A stretch of 64,000 nt of DNA from Terriglobia bacterium (GTDB taxonomy: Bacteria > Acidobacteriota > Thermoanaerobaculia > Thermoanaerobaculales > Thermoanaerobaculaceae), in NCBI GenBank assembly GCA_020073245.1, contig JAIQFQ010000001.1, positions 232,001 to 296,000 of the forward strand, read 5' to 3'. A program made the translations under genes and the position numbers. A model generated the notes under the pieces. The model did not search any database. It was not told the origin of the DNA and saw only the letters and a list, made by a program, of their open reading frames with translations. How positions within the stretch are numbered: the stretch's first letter is position 1; each line of letters opens with the position of its first letter. Below are positions 16,682-25,097 of this stretch, one piece after another.

Positions 16682-16717
16682 TCTTGAGTCGCGCGTCTGC
16701 CATTCCGCCACTCCGGC
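16682..16717 (-). pseudogene. 5' half copy of tRNA-Leu(CAA)
   Basis: Read on the minus strand, this repeats the first ~28 bases of the tRNA-Leu at 16537 exactly (GCCGGAGTGGCGGAATGGCA and on through GACGCGCG), plus GACTCAAG with a short deletion. It then departs before the 3' anticodon stem. The upstream TACACT box is also shared, so a tandem duplicate has lost its 3' part. Confidence 0.75.
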
Positions 16718-16766
16718 TGGTCTCGAGAAGGCCAGCAAGGCCAGCGGAGTGTAGCAAAAGGAAGAG

Positions 16767-16805
16767 CCGTGGTCCGTGGCCAGTGACCCGTGTTTCGAAG
16801 AGACG
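16767..16805 (+). repeat. Heptamer-type dispersed repeat, family 1
   Basis: It reads ccgtggtccgtggccagtga then cccgtgtttcgaagagac: near-tandem (c/a)GTGGtC/GTGGcC units followed by a conserved CGAAGAGAC end. The same arrangement occurs at 38508, 57360 (inverted) and 58987. Confidence 0.65.
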
Positions 16806-16975
16806 AGACTTCCGGACGTTGGCAGTACGCGGGGTGCGCGCGCCTTGAGGAGTGGGCAGAGAGTAGCTGGCAGAGGGAAGACGAGGGTCGTCCCAGGTTT
16901 CCGTCTTCCCTGGTCCGACGCCCGCGGCGCCCGCTGGCCGGCGCCAGGCGGGGCATCTTCTTCTACAATGCCGGC

Positions 16976-18451
16976 ATGGCCACGACCGTCGAGCAGATCC
17001 ACACGGCGCTCGCCAGCGCCTACCCCCTCATCATGGTCCTGTCGAACGAGGAGGACCGAATCGAGCGGTTGATCCAGCGCTTCGCCGCGGGCGCGAAGCC
17101 CCAGCCGCTTCCGGTCGCCGGCTGGAACTGTCTCGACGGCCTCTCCGGCCAGGCCGGCACCGAGAACCCCATCGACGCGCTCCGCTGGCTCGCGACGGAG
17201 GCTCCGCGCGGCTTCTACATCTTCAAGGATCTGCACGCCCTGCTGCCGGGGAACCGCCAGTTGCTGCGGCGCCTGCGCGACACCGCGGCCGCGATCCGCA
17301 ACTCGGGTCGCTATCTCTTCACGCTCGCCCCTGAGGGGGAGGTGCCGTACGAGCTCAAGCCGCTGACCTATGTCGTGACCTCGCTGTTCCCCGACGAGAG
17401 CGAGGTCGGCGCGATCGTGGCGGCCGTGCTGCAGCAGGCCGGCCGCACGGCCGACCCCGACTGGCTCGGGATTCTTATCGGCGCGCTGCGCGGCATGTCG
17501 CTACTCGAGGTCGAGAGCCTCCTACGCCGCCTGCTCGCCCGTCACCCGGAGCTGGATGAAGCGTTCATGGCCGAGGTGCTGGCCGAGAAGGAGCAGGTGA
17601 TGCGGAAGGAGGGGATCCTGGAGTTCGTCCCCCCCGACCGCTCGATCGGCGACCTCGGCGGTCTCGACCAGCTCAAGACATGGGTGCGCCAACGTGCCAA
17701 CCTGTTCACGCCGCAGGCGCTTGCCCAAGGACTCCCCCGTCCGAAAGGCGTGCTGTTGATGGGCATGTCGGGGTGCGGCAAGTCGCTCGCGGTGAAGGTC
17801 ATCGCCACCGAATGGAGGCTGCCGCTGTTCCGCCTCGACATGAACCTGGTGTTCGCGGGCGTCCATGGCTCGCCGGAGTGGGTGTTCCACCGTGCGCTCG
17901 AGGCAGTGGAGGCGGTCGCGCCGGCGGTGCTCTGGATCGATGAGATCGAGATGGGCGTCGCTGGCTATTCGGAGGGCCAGACCGGCTCCATGACCAGGAT
18001 CTTCTCGACGTTCCTGACATGGATGCAGGAGCACCGCGCCGACGTTTTCGTCGCCGCCACCGCCAACCGCATCGCCCTGCTCCCGGCGGAGATCCTGCGC
18101 AAGGGGCGCTTCGACCAGGTGTTCTTCGTGGAGCTCCCAAACGAGGAGGAGCGCAAGGAAATCCTCAGCATTCACCTCCGCTCCCAGGCACTCGACCCTG
18201 GCAAGTACGACCTCGTGTTGCTCGCCTCCGCCGCTCGGGGCTGGAACGGCGCCGAGATCGAGCAAGCAGTGATCTCGGCGCGCATCGCCTGCAACGCTGA
18301 CAGGCGCCCGGTCGAGGAGCGCGACCTGCTCACCTCGATGGGCCAGACCGTGCCGCTATCCACCACGATGTCCGAGCAGATCAAGGCGATCCGCTCGTGG
18401 GCCCGCACCCGCGCACTTCCGGCCACCACCCCCGGCAGACCAGAGATGTAA
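16976..18451 (+). CDS. Ycf46-like AAA+ ATPase
   Basis: This 491-residue protein has an N-terminal Ycf46-type domain (MVLSNEEDRIERLIQRFA; GFYIFKDLHALL) and a C-terminal AAA module with Walker A GMSGCGKS (263-270), Walker B VLWIDEIE (about 318-325), an arginine-containing sensor region (RKGRFDQVF) and a lid with a GWNGAEIEQAV motif. Family members are non-proteolytic AAA proteins known mainly from cyanobacteria and plastids and linked there to CO2 use; the role here is unknown. ATG 16976 was chosen because family similarity begins there; the frame is open 62 codons further upstream. Confidence 0.87.
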   Translation: MATTVEQIHTALASAYPLIMVLSNEEDRIERLIQRFAAGAKPQPLPVAGWNCLDGLSGQAGTENPIDALRWLATEAPRGFYIFKDLHALLPGNRQLLRRLRDTAAAIRNSGRYLFTLAPEGEVPYELKPLTYVVTSLFPDESEVGAIVAAVLQQAGRTADPDWLGILIGALRGMSLLEVESLLRRLLARHPELDEAFMAEVLAEKEQVMRKEGILEFVPPDRSIGDLGGLDQLKTWVRQRANLFTPQALAQGLPRPKGVLLMGMSGCGKSLAVKVIATEWRLPLFRLDMNLVFAGVHGSPEWVFHRALEAVEAVAPAVLWIDEIEMGVAGYSEGQTGSMTRIFSTFLTWMQEHRADVFVAATANRIALLPAEILRKGRFDQVFFVELPNEEERKEILSIHLRSQALDPGKYDLVLLASAARGWNGAEIEQAVISARIACNADRRPVEERDLLTSMGQTVPLSTTMSEQIKAIRSWARTRALPATTPGRPEM

Positions 18452-18487
18452 CGCTTCCCGCGTTCGCAAGCTCGAGGGGCTGGACTC

Positions 18488-18594
18488 GAGTTGAGAGTCG
18501 AGAGTGAAGAGTTGAGAGTTCAGAGACCGGGATGGCCGGCGCCGCGCGGGTCCTCTGTCTTTCAACTCTTCACTCTTGACTCGCAACTCCTCAC
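18488..18594. repeat. Long imperfect inverted repeat, heptamer family 2, between convergent genes
   Basis: The left arm (18488-18527, gagttgagagtcgagagtga then agagttgagag) matches the complement of the right arm (18553-18594) at about nine of ten positions, around a GC-rich centre. The period of about seven bases (GAGAGTT) recurs at 21780-21887. It could be a bidirectional terminator for the AAA ATPase and PBP4 genes. Confidence 0.7.
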
Positions 18595-18598
18595 TGCT

Positions 18599-19945
18599 TC
18601 AGTCGGCGGACCGCGGGGCGGCGGATGAAGACGGGGGCGTGCTCGGGGACGGGCCGCCCGGGGGCGGGATCACACGGTCGCCGAGCAGCATAACGCTCGC
18701 CCCGGCGTCCGGAGTCGGCAGCTCGGGCGCGCACTGCCGCGGCTGCGGACCACCGTGGCCTTCGATGAATTCCAGCAACCACTTTTCTTCGGCGTGGCGT
18801 GAACCCTTGAGCTTCCCAGCGGCGCGCGGCGCCGCGACGCAGAAGATGAACTCACCCTGGCCTGTCCGGGCGAACCCCGCGAGCACGGCCACGCCACCAT
18901 CGGTGTTCGTGAGCGTCCCGGTCTTGCCCACGACCGACGAACTGCTCGGCCCGTCGGCGAGCACTGGAAACTGGTGCGTCACGGTGCTGGGCTCACACCC
19001 GGCCACAGGCAGCAGGGATTCCATCGGAACTGCCAGTCTCTCGCACGTCTGGCCGAACTCCCGCAGCAGGCGCACGATGACGCGGGGCGTGAGACGGTTC
19101 GTGCCGAGACCTGACGTGGTTTCGAACTGGACTGCCTCCCGAGGCACCCCGCAGCGGCCGGCCACGAAGGCGGCAAACTCGTCGGTCGAACCGAGGTTCG
19201 AGCCGATGCGCTCGATATCGTTGTTCGAGTAACAGTTGAAACGGCGCAAGGTGTCGGCGAGCGACCCAGAGCGGTGCACCACCAGCATCTCACCCTGCTC
19301 GACCTCGCCGTCCGCGCCGACCCCACCCGCAACGACGACCTGAGGCGGCTGTCTCGCGTCGAGACCCCGCCGCAGTGCGAACTCCCGCCAGGTCCTCTTG
19401 ATCAATCCGTCCCAGCGCTTGGGGTTGAATGCCTGGCGCAAACGGGTCGCCATTAGGATGCCGCGCTTCATCGGGTCCGACTCGCGTCCCGCGGAGCCGT
19501 TCTCCCACCCCATCCAGAAGCGCTGGTTCACGACGATGGCGCCGGTCACCCGCTCAATCTGAAGGTCGTTGAGCGCCCGGGCGACGAGGAAGGCGTTTTC
19601 GGCATGGAAGTCGGGGTCGCCCGAGCCCTGAACGACGAGATCGCCCTGCAGGACGTGCCGTGCAACATCCACGGTGCCACGGGCTATGAAGCGCGTCTCG
19701 AATCGAAATTCGGGCCCGAGACGTTCGAGCGCCCAGAGAGAGGTGGCCACCTTCACGACAGACGCGGGGTTTATGACGTCGTCCGCCAGATTCGACTCCC
19801 TCACCTGGCCGTCGAGCGTTTCCACATCCCAGACGAGCGCTACAGGCTTGTTGACACGCCGACGGCGCGACGCCGTCTGTGCGCCGTCCGAGAGCACCGA
19901 GACGGCCAGCATGCAGCCGACGAGGAGGGCAACGCTCCGCTTCAC
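18599..19945 (-). CDS. dacB: D-alanyl-D-alanine carboxypeptidase/endopeptidase, PBP4 (S13) family
   Basis: This is a 448-residue periplasmic peptidoglycan hydrolase. With GTG 19945 as start it has a signal peptide (KRSVALLVGCMLAVSVLS). The penicillin-binding motifs are complete: S62-x-x-K65 (NPASVVKVAT), S240-N-N242 (CYSNNDIERIG) and K341-T-G (VGKTGTL). It should trim or cleave peptide cross-links in the wall. The C-terminal 40 residues are Pro/Ser-rich and lack similarity. Although the frame is open for 30 more codons upstream, those residues are not signal-like. The gene converges on the AAA ATPase gene. Confidence 0.9.
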   Translation of the reverse strand: MKRSVALLVGCMLAVSVLSDGAQTASRRRRVNKPVALVWDVETLDGQVRESNLADDVINPASVVKVATSLWALERLGPEFRFETRFIARGTVDVARHVLQGDLVVQGSGDPDFHAENAFLVARALNDLQIERVTGAIVVNQRFWMGWENGSAGRESDPMKRGILMATRLRQAFNPKRWDGLIKRTWREFALRRGLDARQPPQVVVAGGVGADGEVEQGEMLVVHRSGSLADTLRRFNCYSNNDIERIGSNLGSTDEFAAFVAGRCGVPREAVQFETTSGLGTNRLTPRVIVRLLREFGQTCERLAVPMESLLPVAGCEPSTVTHQFPVLADGPSSSSVVGKTGTLTNTDGGVAVLAGFARTGQGEFIFCVAAPRAAGKLKGSRHAEEKWLLEFIEGHGGPQPRQCAPELPTPDAGASVMLLGDRVIPPPGGPSPSTPPSSSAAPRSAD

Positions 19946-20069
19946 AGCCGGGCATTGTACCCGACCGGCGGCCGCTGCGTCGTCGCCCGGGTCACAGCGG
20001 GATTCCGGCGTCTCGTGCTTGGCAACGAAGAGCAACCTGGGTTAGCGTTGTCCGCGGCCCGGAGGCACC

Positions 20070-20426
20070 ATGAGTGACATCGACGAGTACATCGCAACGA
20101 GAAGAGAAGCCAACGCGGCGGTCCTCGCACACGATCATCTCGGGATCAAGCGGTTCTTTGCCCTCGACGAAGCGGCCTACCGCGACGCCGCGCTGCCCGG
20201 CAAGATCAAGGAGCTTCTCGGCCTGGCATCCTCGCTGGTCCTGCGCTGCAACGACTGCGTGGACTACCACTTGATTCAGTGCGTTCGGGCCGGCTGGAGC
20301 CCGGCCGAGATCGTCGATGCGCTCAACGTCGGCCTGGTGGTCGGCGGGTCCATCGTCATCCCACATTTGCGGCACGCGATAACGACGCTCGAGCAGATGA
20401 AGGATCGTCCCGGCATCACCGTGTGA
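20070..20426 (+). CDS. Carboxymuconolactone decarboxylase / AhpD-like protein
   Basis: This is a 118-residue all-helical CMD-family protein with the redox CxxC pair in LRCNDCVDYHLIQC (C-N-D-C) followed by the family His and the AxxI(V/L) helix. AhpD-like members with CxxC reduce peroxiredoxins or handle small thiol reactions; there is no partner gene nearby to define a substrate. CCGGAGG precedes ATG 20070. It stands alone between the divergent PBP4 gene and the GGDEF gene. Confidence 0.85.
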   Translation: MSDIDEYIATRREANAAVLAHDHLGIKRFFALDEAAYRDAALPGKIKELLGLASSLVLRCNDCVDYHLIQCVRAGWSPAEIVDALNVGLVVGGSIVIPHLRHAITTLEQMKDRPGITV

Positions 20427-20540
20427 GGGCGGCGGCGTCCCGAGGCCCGGCGGTCTTCGCTCGCGGTGCCTCGCGTGCACGGTGCGAGAAATCACCGGCG
20501 AAGGAACGGGGTTGTCGTAGGATGTCCGCGGGGGGACGCA

Positions 20541-21743
20541 GTGCATCCTGAAGTCGAGGCTCTGGGCCGCTGGTCGGTCGGCGTACAGCTGGCGACGGTA
20601 ACACTGCTGGCCGTGTTCTTCGTGGCGCTGACCCGCACCATCAGGCGCCAGGAGGTTCGGGTCTGGGCAGTCGCATGGGTCGCGGATGCACTCGCCATCG
20701 CGTCGGCCTTCCTGGGAGCGTTCCTGGCTTTGCCGCCGATTGTCCTTCGATCAGCCGTCGCCCTCTACGTTGCCGGCAAGACGGCTTACGCCTTGCTGGT
20801 GGTAACGGGGGCGCACAGCCACTTGCAGCCAGGTGCCAGCGAGCCCCTGAAACCGCCGATTCTGGCAGTTGCGGTGGCAGCGTGGAGTTTCCTGCTCGGG
20901 TTCCTCTCGCCAGGGCTGAAGTTCGTCCAGGTGTCGGTCTCGCTGATGATCGGGGTCCTCCTCACCACGGGCGCCGTCTGGGTACTGACCCGCCCGCGGG
21001 TCCCCCGGTCACGCTGGCTCGGCATCGCCATGTTCGCGGAGGGACTTCTCTTCCTGCACTATGTCCCGCTCCTGCTTCCGACCCTATGGGGCTCCGAGGC
21101 GCTGGCCGGGTATACCCGGTATTCGTCGTTCCTCGACACCGGCGCCGAGCTCTTTCTTGCGCTGACGATCCTGGTCGTGATCGAACGCTCGTCATCGGAC
21201 CACCTGGAACACCTCAACCAGGAGCTCCTCGCCTCGCAGGAGCGGCTCCGCCAGCTCGTGGATCTCGACCCGCTCACCTCACTCGCCAACCGCCGGAAGC
21301 TCCGGGCCGAGATGGACCGGGTGCGGGCCTCCGGCGCTGCGGTGATCTTCCTCGACCTGGACAACTTCAAGGAAATCAACGACCTCTGGGGACACATCGC
21401 GGGTGACGCGTGCCTGTTGCGCGTCGCATCTGCCCTGGCCAGGATTTTCCGGAGTGATGACGCTCTCTTTCGCCTCGGTGGCGACGAGTTCCTTGTCGTC
21501 GCACCCGGACTCGACCCCGACGCGGTCCGCGAACGCGTCGAGCATCTGCGTGCGGAGCTCGCCGAGGCCAAGGGCTCCGTCCCGCCGTGTCGGATTTCGG
21601 TTGGGATCGCGGCCCTCGCGCCCCACGGCGAACCCGACCTCGCCCTCCGCGAGGCGGACGATCGCATGTACGACGAGAAGAGGCGATCGAAGGGTCAGGG
21701 AGAGCGCCACCGCGGCGGGATTCTGCCTGCGGTCCTGACATAG
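20541..21743 (+). CDS. Membrane-bound GGDEF diguanylate cyclase
   Basis: This 400-residue protein has seven predicted membrane helices in residues 8-215 (LATVTLLAVFFVAL through AELFLALTILVVIE), a short linker coil, and a GGDEF domain with an intact active-site motif GGDEF (313-317), substrate residues LDLDNFKEIND, and an RSDD inhibitory-site motif five residues before GGDEF. It should make c-di-GMP and be product-inhibited. GTG 20541 with GGGGGAC just upstream is the chosen start; the frame is open earlier but not protein-like. A PilZ protein at 13424 could be an effector. Confidence 0.9.
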   Translation: MHPEVEALGRWSVGVQLATVTLLAVFFVALTRTIRRQEVRVWAVAWVADALAIASAFLGAFLALPPIVLRSAVALYVAGKTAYALLVVTGAHSHLQPGASEPLKPPILAVAVAAWSFLLGFLSPGLKFVQVSVSLMIGVLLTTGAVWVLTRPRVPRSRWLGIAMFAEGLLFLHYVPLLLPTLWGSEALAGYTRYSSFLDTGAELFLALTILVVIERSSSDHLEHLNQELLASQERLRQLVDLDPLTSLANRRKLRAEMDRVRASGAAVIFLDLDNFKEINDLWGHIAGDACLLRVASALARIFRSDDALFRLGGDEFLVVAPGLDPDAVRERVEHLRAELAEAKGSVPPCRISVGIAALAPHGEPDLALREADDRMYDEKRRSKGQGERHRGGILPAVLT

Positions 21744-21779
21744 GAGCCATCAGCGGCTCGCGATTGCCCGCGCGCGGCT

Positions 21780-21887
21780 CAGAAGTCGAAGGTCAAAAGT
21801 CGAAGGTCCACAGCGTGGTGCCGGCACTCCATCGCTTCAAGGGGGTCTTGACTCTCAACTTTGAACTTCAGACTTTCGACTCTGGTT
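21780..21887. repeat. Inverted repeat, heptamer family 2, between convergent genes
   Basis: The left part is agaagtcgaaggtcaaaagt then cgaaggtc; the right part (about 21847-21887) is cttgactctcaactttgaac then ttcagactttcgactctgg. The complement of the right part resembles the left, and both resemble the repeat at 18488. It lies between the converging GGDEF and HDAC genes, directly against the HDAC stop. Confidence 0.6.
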
Positions 21888-23736
21888 ACGTCGACGGCTG
21901 CGGCGCGAGCAAGCGAAGGTCGAGTCTGCGCCGCGCTTCGCGGATGGCGGCCTCCACGTCCTCGCCCTCGGTGCGGGCACGCAGGCGCTGCGTCGCCGGC
22001 AGCACCATCGGCGAGGCCGCCCAACGCACCGTCTCACCGCTCGCCGCGTTGACGATGTGCCCTTCCTCGACGGCCCGTGAGGCCTGGTCCAGGGGCATTC
22101 CGGAGAGCACGTCTTCGAGAGAGCGCATGAGTGCTTCGGCGGCCGGATCGAGAAACCGCATGTGCCTTCGAGACACCGCGGCCAGGTGGTAGTGGCTCGG
22201 ACGGAAGAGCATGCCGTCGAGCGCGAGGGTCTCGCTCAGCACGACGAGCCAGCCGAAGAACTCCCCGAGCATCCCGAGCCCGGGGTGCTGCTGGCCGGGC
22301 AGGGCTCTCCTCTCCGCGGAGAAGGCCTCGCGTGGGTTCTGGAGCAGGAGCCACTCGATCTCGAGCACGTCACACCCGGGGACCGCGCGGGTGGAGCGGT
22401 GGACGCGCAGCTCCACGAGCAACTCCCGTTGTTCGGGATCGCCGAAGATCTTCAGGGTCTGGCCGAGTGGATGCTCGAGCTCAAGGTGCACGACCGGCGA
22501 TTTGAAACCCCGGGCTCGGAGTTGCTGCAAGATGCCGAACCGCTCCAGCAGGAGCTCGATCCCGACCTTCGAGAAGTACTCCAGGAAGCGCGTCTGCCGG
22601 GGAACCCCAGGTAGGATGCCCACGAGGTCCTCCTCGGTGAGGCCCCACCCTCCGTGCCCGGTGACCGACGTCAGGTGGGTGGGATCGAGGGAGGCTTTGA
22701 TCTGGCGGAAGCGCATGAGGGTGAGCGCCTGGTTGTCGGGCGGTTCGATCTCGCTGCCCGCGAGCAACCACGCGAAGAATCGCGCCGAGTAGCGCCAGGC
22801 CGCGTCGCCGTACCCCCCTGCGAGGACGACCACGAGCCTGGCAGCGTGACGTCGCACCAACTCGACCACGAACTTGTCGCGCGCCAGCAGCCCTTCGGCC
22901 GTTAGCTCCCAGTTGCCGATCGCATCGTCGGCCGCCCCGTCGCACCCCGCGAGGTAGAACACGAGACCGGGCCGGACAGCCTCGAAGACGAGCGGGAGCG
23001 CCTTGAGCAGGGAGTCGAGGTAGACCTCGTCCCCCACCGCGGCGCCGAGCGCGATGCTGGTGGCGGCGGTCGCGGTGTTGGTGTCCCCCCAGTGCTCGTT
23101 GTGGATGGAGAAGGTGTATACGGATGGGTCGTCCGAGAAGATGTCACGGGTGCCGTTGCCGTCGTGAAGGTCGAGGTCCACCACCAGCACGCGTTCCAGG
23201 AAGCCGAGTCGCCGGAGACGCGCCACCGCCACAGCGACATCGTTGAATACGCAGAACCCCATGCCCCTCCGCCGCCCTGCATGATGAAAGCCTCCGCCAA
23301 GGTTGACCGCAACGCACCGCGTAGCGAGCGACCAACGGGTCGCCTGGATGGTGCCGCCGCACACGAGACGCTGCAGGTCGAGGACCTGCTCGAGCTCGTC
23401 GTCGCCGACCGGAGTCCCGAGGATTCCCGTGAGTGTTTCGGCTCGCTGCAGGGTTTCGAGATACTCGGGAGAATGCGCCAGCAAGATGTTCTTCAGTGCC
23501 GCCGGCCGCGGCACGGAGATCTCCTCGCGGCGGATCAGCCTCTCGTTTGCTAGGAACGCCAGGATGCGGTCGGCTCGCAGCGGATCGAGGGGCACACCCA
23601 TGGTGTGCCGTTCATAGGCGGGGTCGTAGATGAACCGGACCTTTGGCGGGCGGACTGCGTAGCGGAGCCGCCTCAGCTGACGCCGCACCGAGCGATGCAG
23701 GCCTCCCAGGCTCCGCCCGTTACCCGAGCGCTCCAT
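21886..23736 (-). CDS. Histone deacetylase-family protein with extra C-terminal domain
   Basis: The 616 residues comprise two parts. Residues about 30-340 form an HDAC/acetylpolyamine amidohydrolase-type fold: the charge-relay region NLGGGFHHAG (catalytic His pair), zinc-site DLDLHDGNGT (Asp, His), then AGCDGAADD and AGGYGD near the active site. A further 270 residues (about 345-616) are not recognised; this part is rich in LLLERFGILQQL- and HYHLAAVSRRHMRFLDP-like segments. Bacterial relatives deacetylate small amines or protein lysines, but the substrate here is unknown. Start choice is uncertain; no strong ribosome site precedes ATG 23736. Confidence 0.82.
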   Translation of the reverse strand: MERSGNGRSLGGLHRSVRRQLRRLRYAVRPPKVRFIYDPAYERHTMGVPLDPLRADRILAFLANERLIRREEISVPRPAALKNILLAHSPEYLETLQRAETLTGILGTPVGDDELEQVLDLQRLVCGGTIQATRWSLATRCVAVNLGGGFHHAGRRRGMGFCVFNDVAVAVARLRRLGFLERVLVVDLDLHDGNGTRDIFSDDPSVYTFSIHNEHWGDTNTATAATSIALGAAVGDEVYLDSLLKALPLVFEAVRPGLVFYLAGCDGAADDAIGNWELTAEGLLARDKFVVELVRRHAARLVVVLAGGYGDAAWRYSARFFAWLLAGSEIEPPDNQALTLMRFRQIKASLDPTHLTSVTGHGGWGLTEEDLVGILPGVPRQTRFLEYFSKVGIELLLERFGILQQLRARGFKSPVVHLELEHPLGQTLKIFGDPEQRELLVELRVHRSTRAVPGCDVLEIEWLLLQNPREAFSAERRALPGQQHPGLGMLGEFFGWLVVLSETLALDGMLFRPSHYHLAAVSRRHMRFLDPAAEALMRSLEDVLSGMPLDQASRAVEEGHIVNAASGETVRWAASPMVLPATQRLRARTEGEDVEAAIREARRRLDLRLLAPQPST

Positions 23737-23907
23737 GCCGTGAGTATAGGCGCGGCGATACGTACGACCCAGGCGCAGATTTTTGTGACCGGGTTCACAC
23801 GTTGCGCCTTGACTGGCGAGGGCGTTCCACTAGCCTGAACCTGCGATCCCGGCAGTCCGAGGCGGGCGGCCGGCTGGGCCAGCCCGACGGACGGAAAGGC
23901 GACAACC

Positions 23908-24684
23908 ATGGCAAGGGCCGGAGGGGTGCTTCTCGGAGCTCTGACGCTCGTGACTGTTCCCGCAGCGGCGCAGACCCTCGAACTCGAGGGCAGATACTGG
24001 CCGGCCACGCTGACCGCGCAGGTCAACGTGACCGGAGGCCACCCCGACATTCCGCCCAGTCTCACAACCATCAACCTGAAGGACGATCTCGGTTTGAAGG
24101 ACAAGAACCTCTCCGACTGGCGCCTGACCCTGTGCACCGGCCCTCACAGCAAACTGCGTTTGGGCTACGTGAAGATGGACTACAGGGCGGACCAGGCCGT
24201 GCAGCGCACCGTGGTCTTCAACGGCACGACCTACACCGTCGGCACCCGGGTCATCACCAAACTCGGGCTCGACTACTGGCGCCTCGGCTGGATCTGGTAC
24301 TTTGCCGGAACGTCCTCGGACGCAGTGCAGGTCGGATCTCTCCTCGAGGCCAAGACGATCTCCGCGGATGCATCCGTCTCGGCACCCGATCTGATACCAC
24401 CGGCGCTGAACGCGAGGAAGTTCAGCTCCACGCTGCCGAGTGTCGGGCTCGTGCTCGACGTGAGGCCTTCGCACACGGTCGACATCTACGTTGAGGCATC
24501 CGGAGTCTCGGCGGGCACATACGGGCGTGGTGTCGATGCCGAGGCTGGGCTCAAGCTGGCACCCGTCCGCAACGTCTCGATCTCCGGGGGGTACCGGTAT
24601 TTCGACCTCGAGGCGAAGGACACTCCGGACTTTGCGAAGATCAAGAACGCCGGGCCGTACGTCGGTGTCGGTGTGAACTTCTGA
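23908..24684 (+). CDS. Outer-membrane beta-barrel protein
   Basis: This 258-residue protein has a signal peptide (LGALTLVTVPAAAQ), alternating amphipathic strands (LRLGYVKMDYRAD, WRLGWIWYFAG, VSISGGYRYFDLEA) and a terminal aromatic residue (YVGVGVNF), the usual C-terminal signal of outer-membrane barrels. It is probably an 8-10 stranded barrel; there is no enzymatic motif. It supports a Gram-negative envelope. The 170-base upstream region separates it from the divergent HDAC gene; no promoter is clear. Confidence 0.8.
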   Translation: MARAGGVLLGALTLVTVPAAAQTLELEGRYWPATLTAQVNVTGGHPDIPPSLTTINLKDDLGLKDKNLSDWRLTLCTGPHSKLRLGYVKMDYRADQAVQRTVVFNGTTYTVGTRVITKLGLDYWRLGWIWYFAGTSSDAVQVGSLLEAKTISADASVSAPDLIPPALNARKFSSTLPSVGLVLDVRPSHTVDIYVEASGVSAGTYGRGVDAEAGLKLAPVRNVSISGGYRYFDLEAKDTPDFAKIKNAGPYVGVGVNF

Positions 24685-24789
24685 CCGTTGCCTCTCGCCG
24701 CTCCCGAGGAACGACGAGCCGACAATGCGCAGCGGCGCTCGGTGGTTGCCGCCGCCTCACGCCCCGCGCATCGGGGCCCGCCCGACGCC

Positions 24790-24984
24790 TCAAAGGTAGT
24801 CCGAACAGGAGAGGAAGTACCCGCACCCAAGGCTCGGGCAGAGGAGCTTGCAGGACCGTTGCAGGAGCTGCTCGCCACAGTTCGGGCAGGTACTGACGAC
24901 AGATCCCTCGCGGACCGTGGGTTGTTCGGGCTCTCCAGATTGCGGGATTGTCGGTGTCGAACGCGATCTGCCGGTGAGCTCCAT
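24790..24984 (-). CDS. Small zinc-ribbon protein
   Basis: This 64-residue protein has a disordered N-terminal half and a C-terminal zinc-ribbon: CPNCGEQLLQRSC, CPSLGCGYFLSC, SDYL. The six or seven cysteines fall in C-x2-C and C-x4-C type pairs, and the very C-terminal CSDYL resembles small conserved zinc-ribbon proteins of acidobacteria. No catalytic domain. A role in nucleic-acid or protein contacts is possible but unproven. Confidence 0.7.
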   Translation of the reverse strand: MELTGRSRSTPTIPQSGEPEQPTVREGSVVSTCPNCGEQLLQRSCKLLCPSLGCGYFLSCSDYL

Positions 24985-25097
24985 TGCCCGATCACGCTAT
25001 CCACCGGTCGGCCCGGTGTCAAGAGTGCGTCTCAGATCGAGTCAAAGGCGCCGGTGCTCTTCCCTTGCCGGTGAAACGGGTGAGGAGGTGGGGATCC

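Larger units (their letters stand above)
16538..16975. other. Non-coding stretch between tRNA-Leu and the AAA ATPase
   Basis: No convincing gene is seen. It contains a truncated tRNA-Leu copy (16682-16717), a GTGTA(c/g)CAAAAGG segment that is repeated upstream of both tRNA copies (16569-16580 and 16749-16762), a heptamer-type repeat near 16767, and an inverted repeat ggaagacgag...tttccgtcttcc around 16876-16911. Confidence 0.6.
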
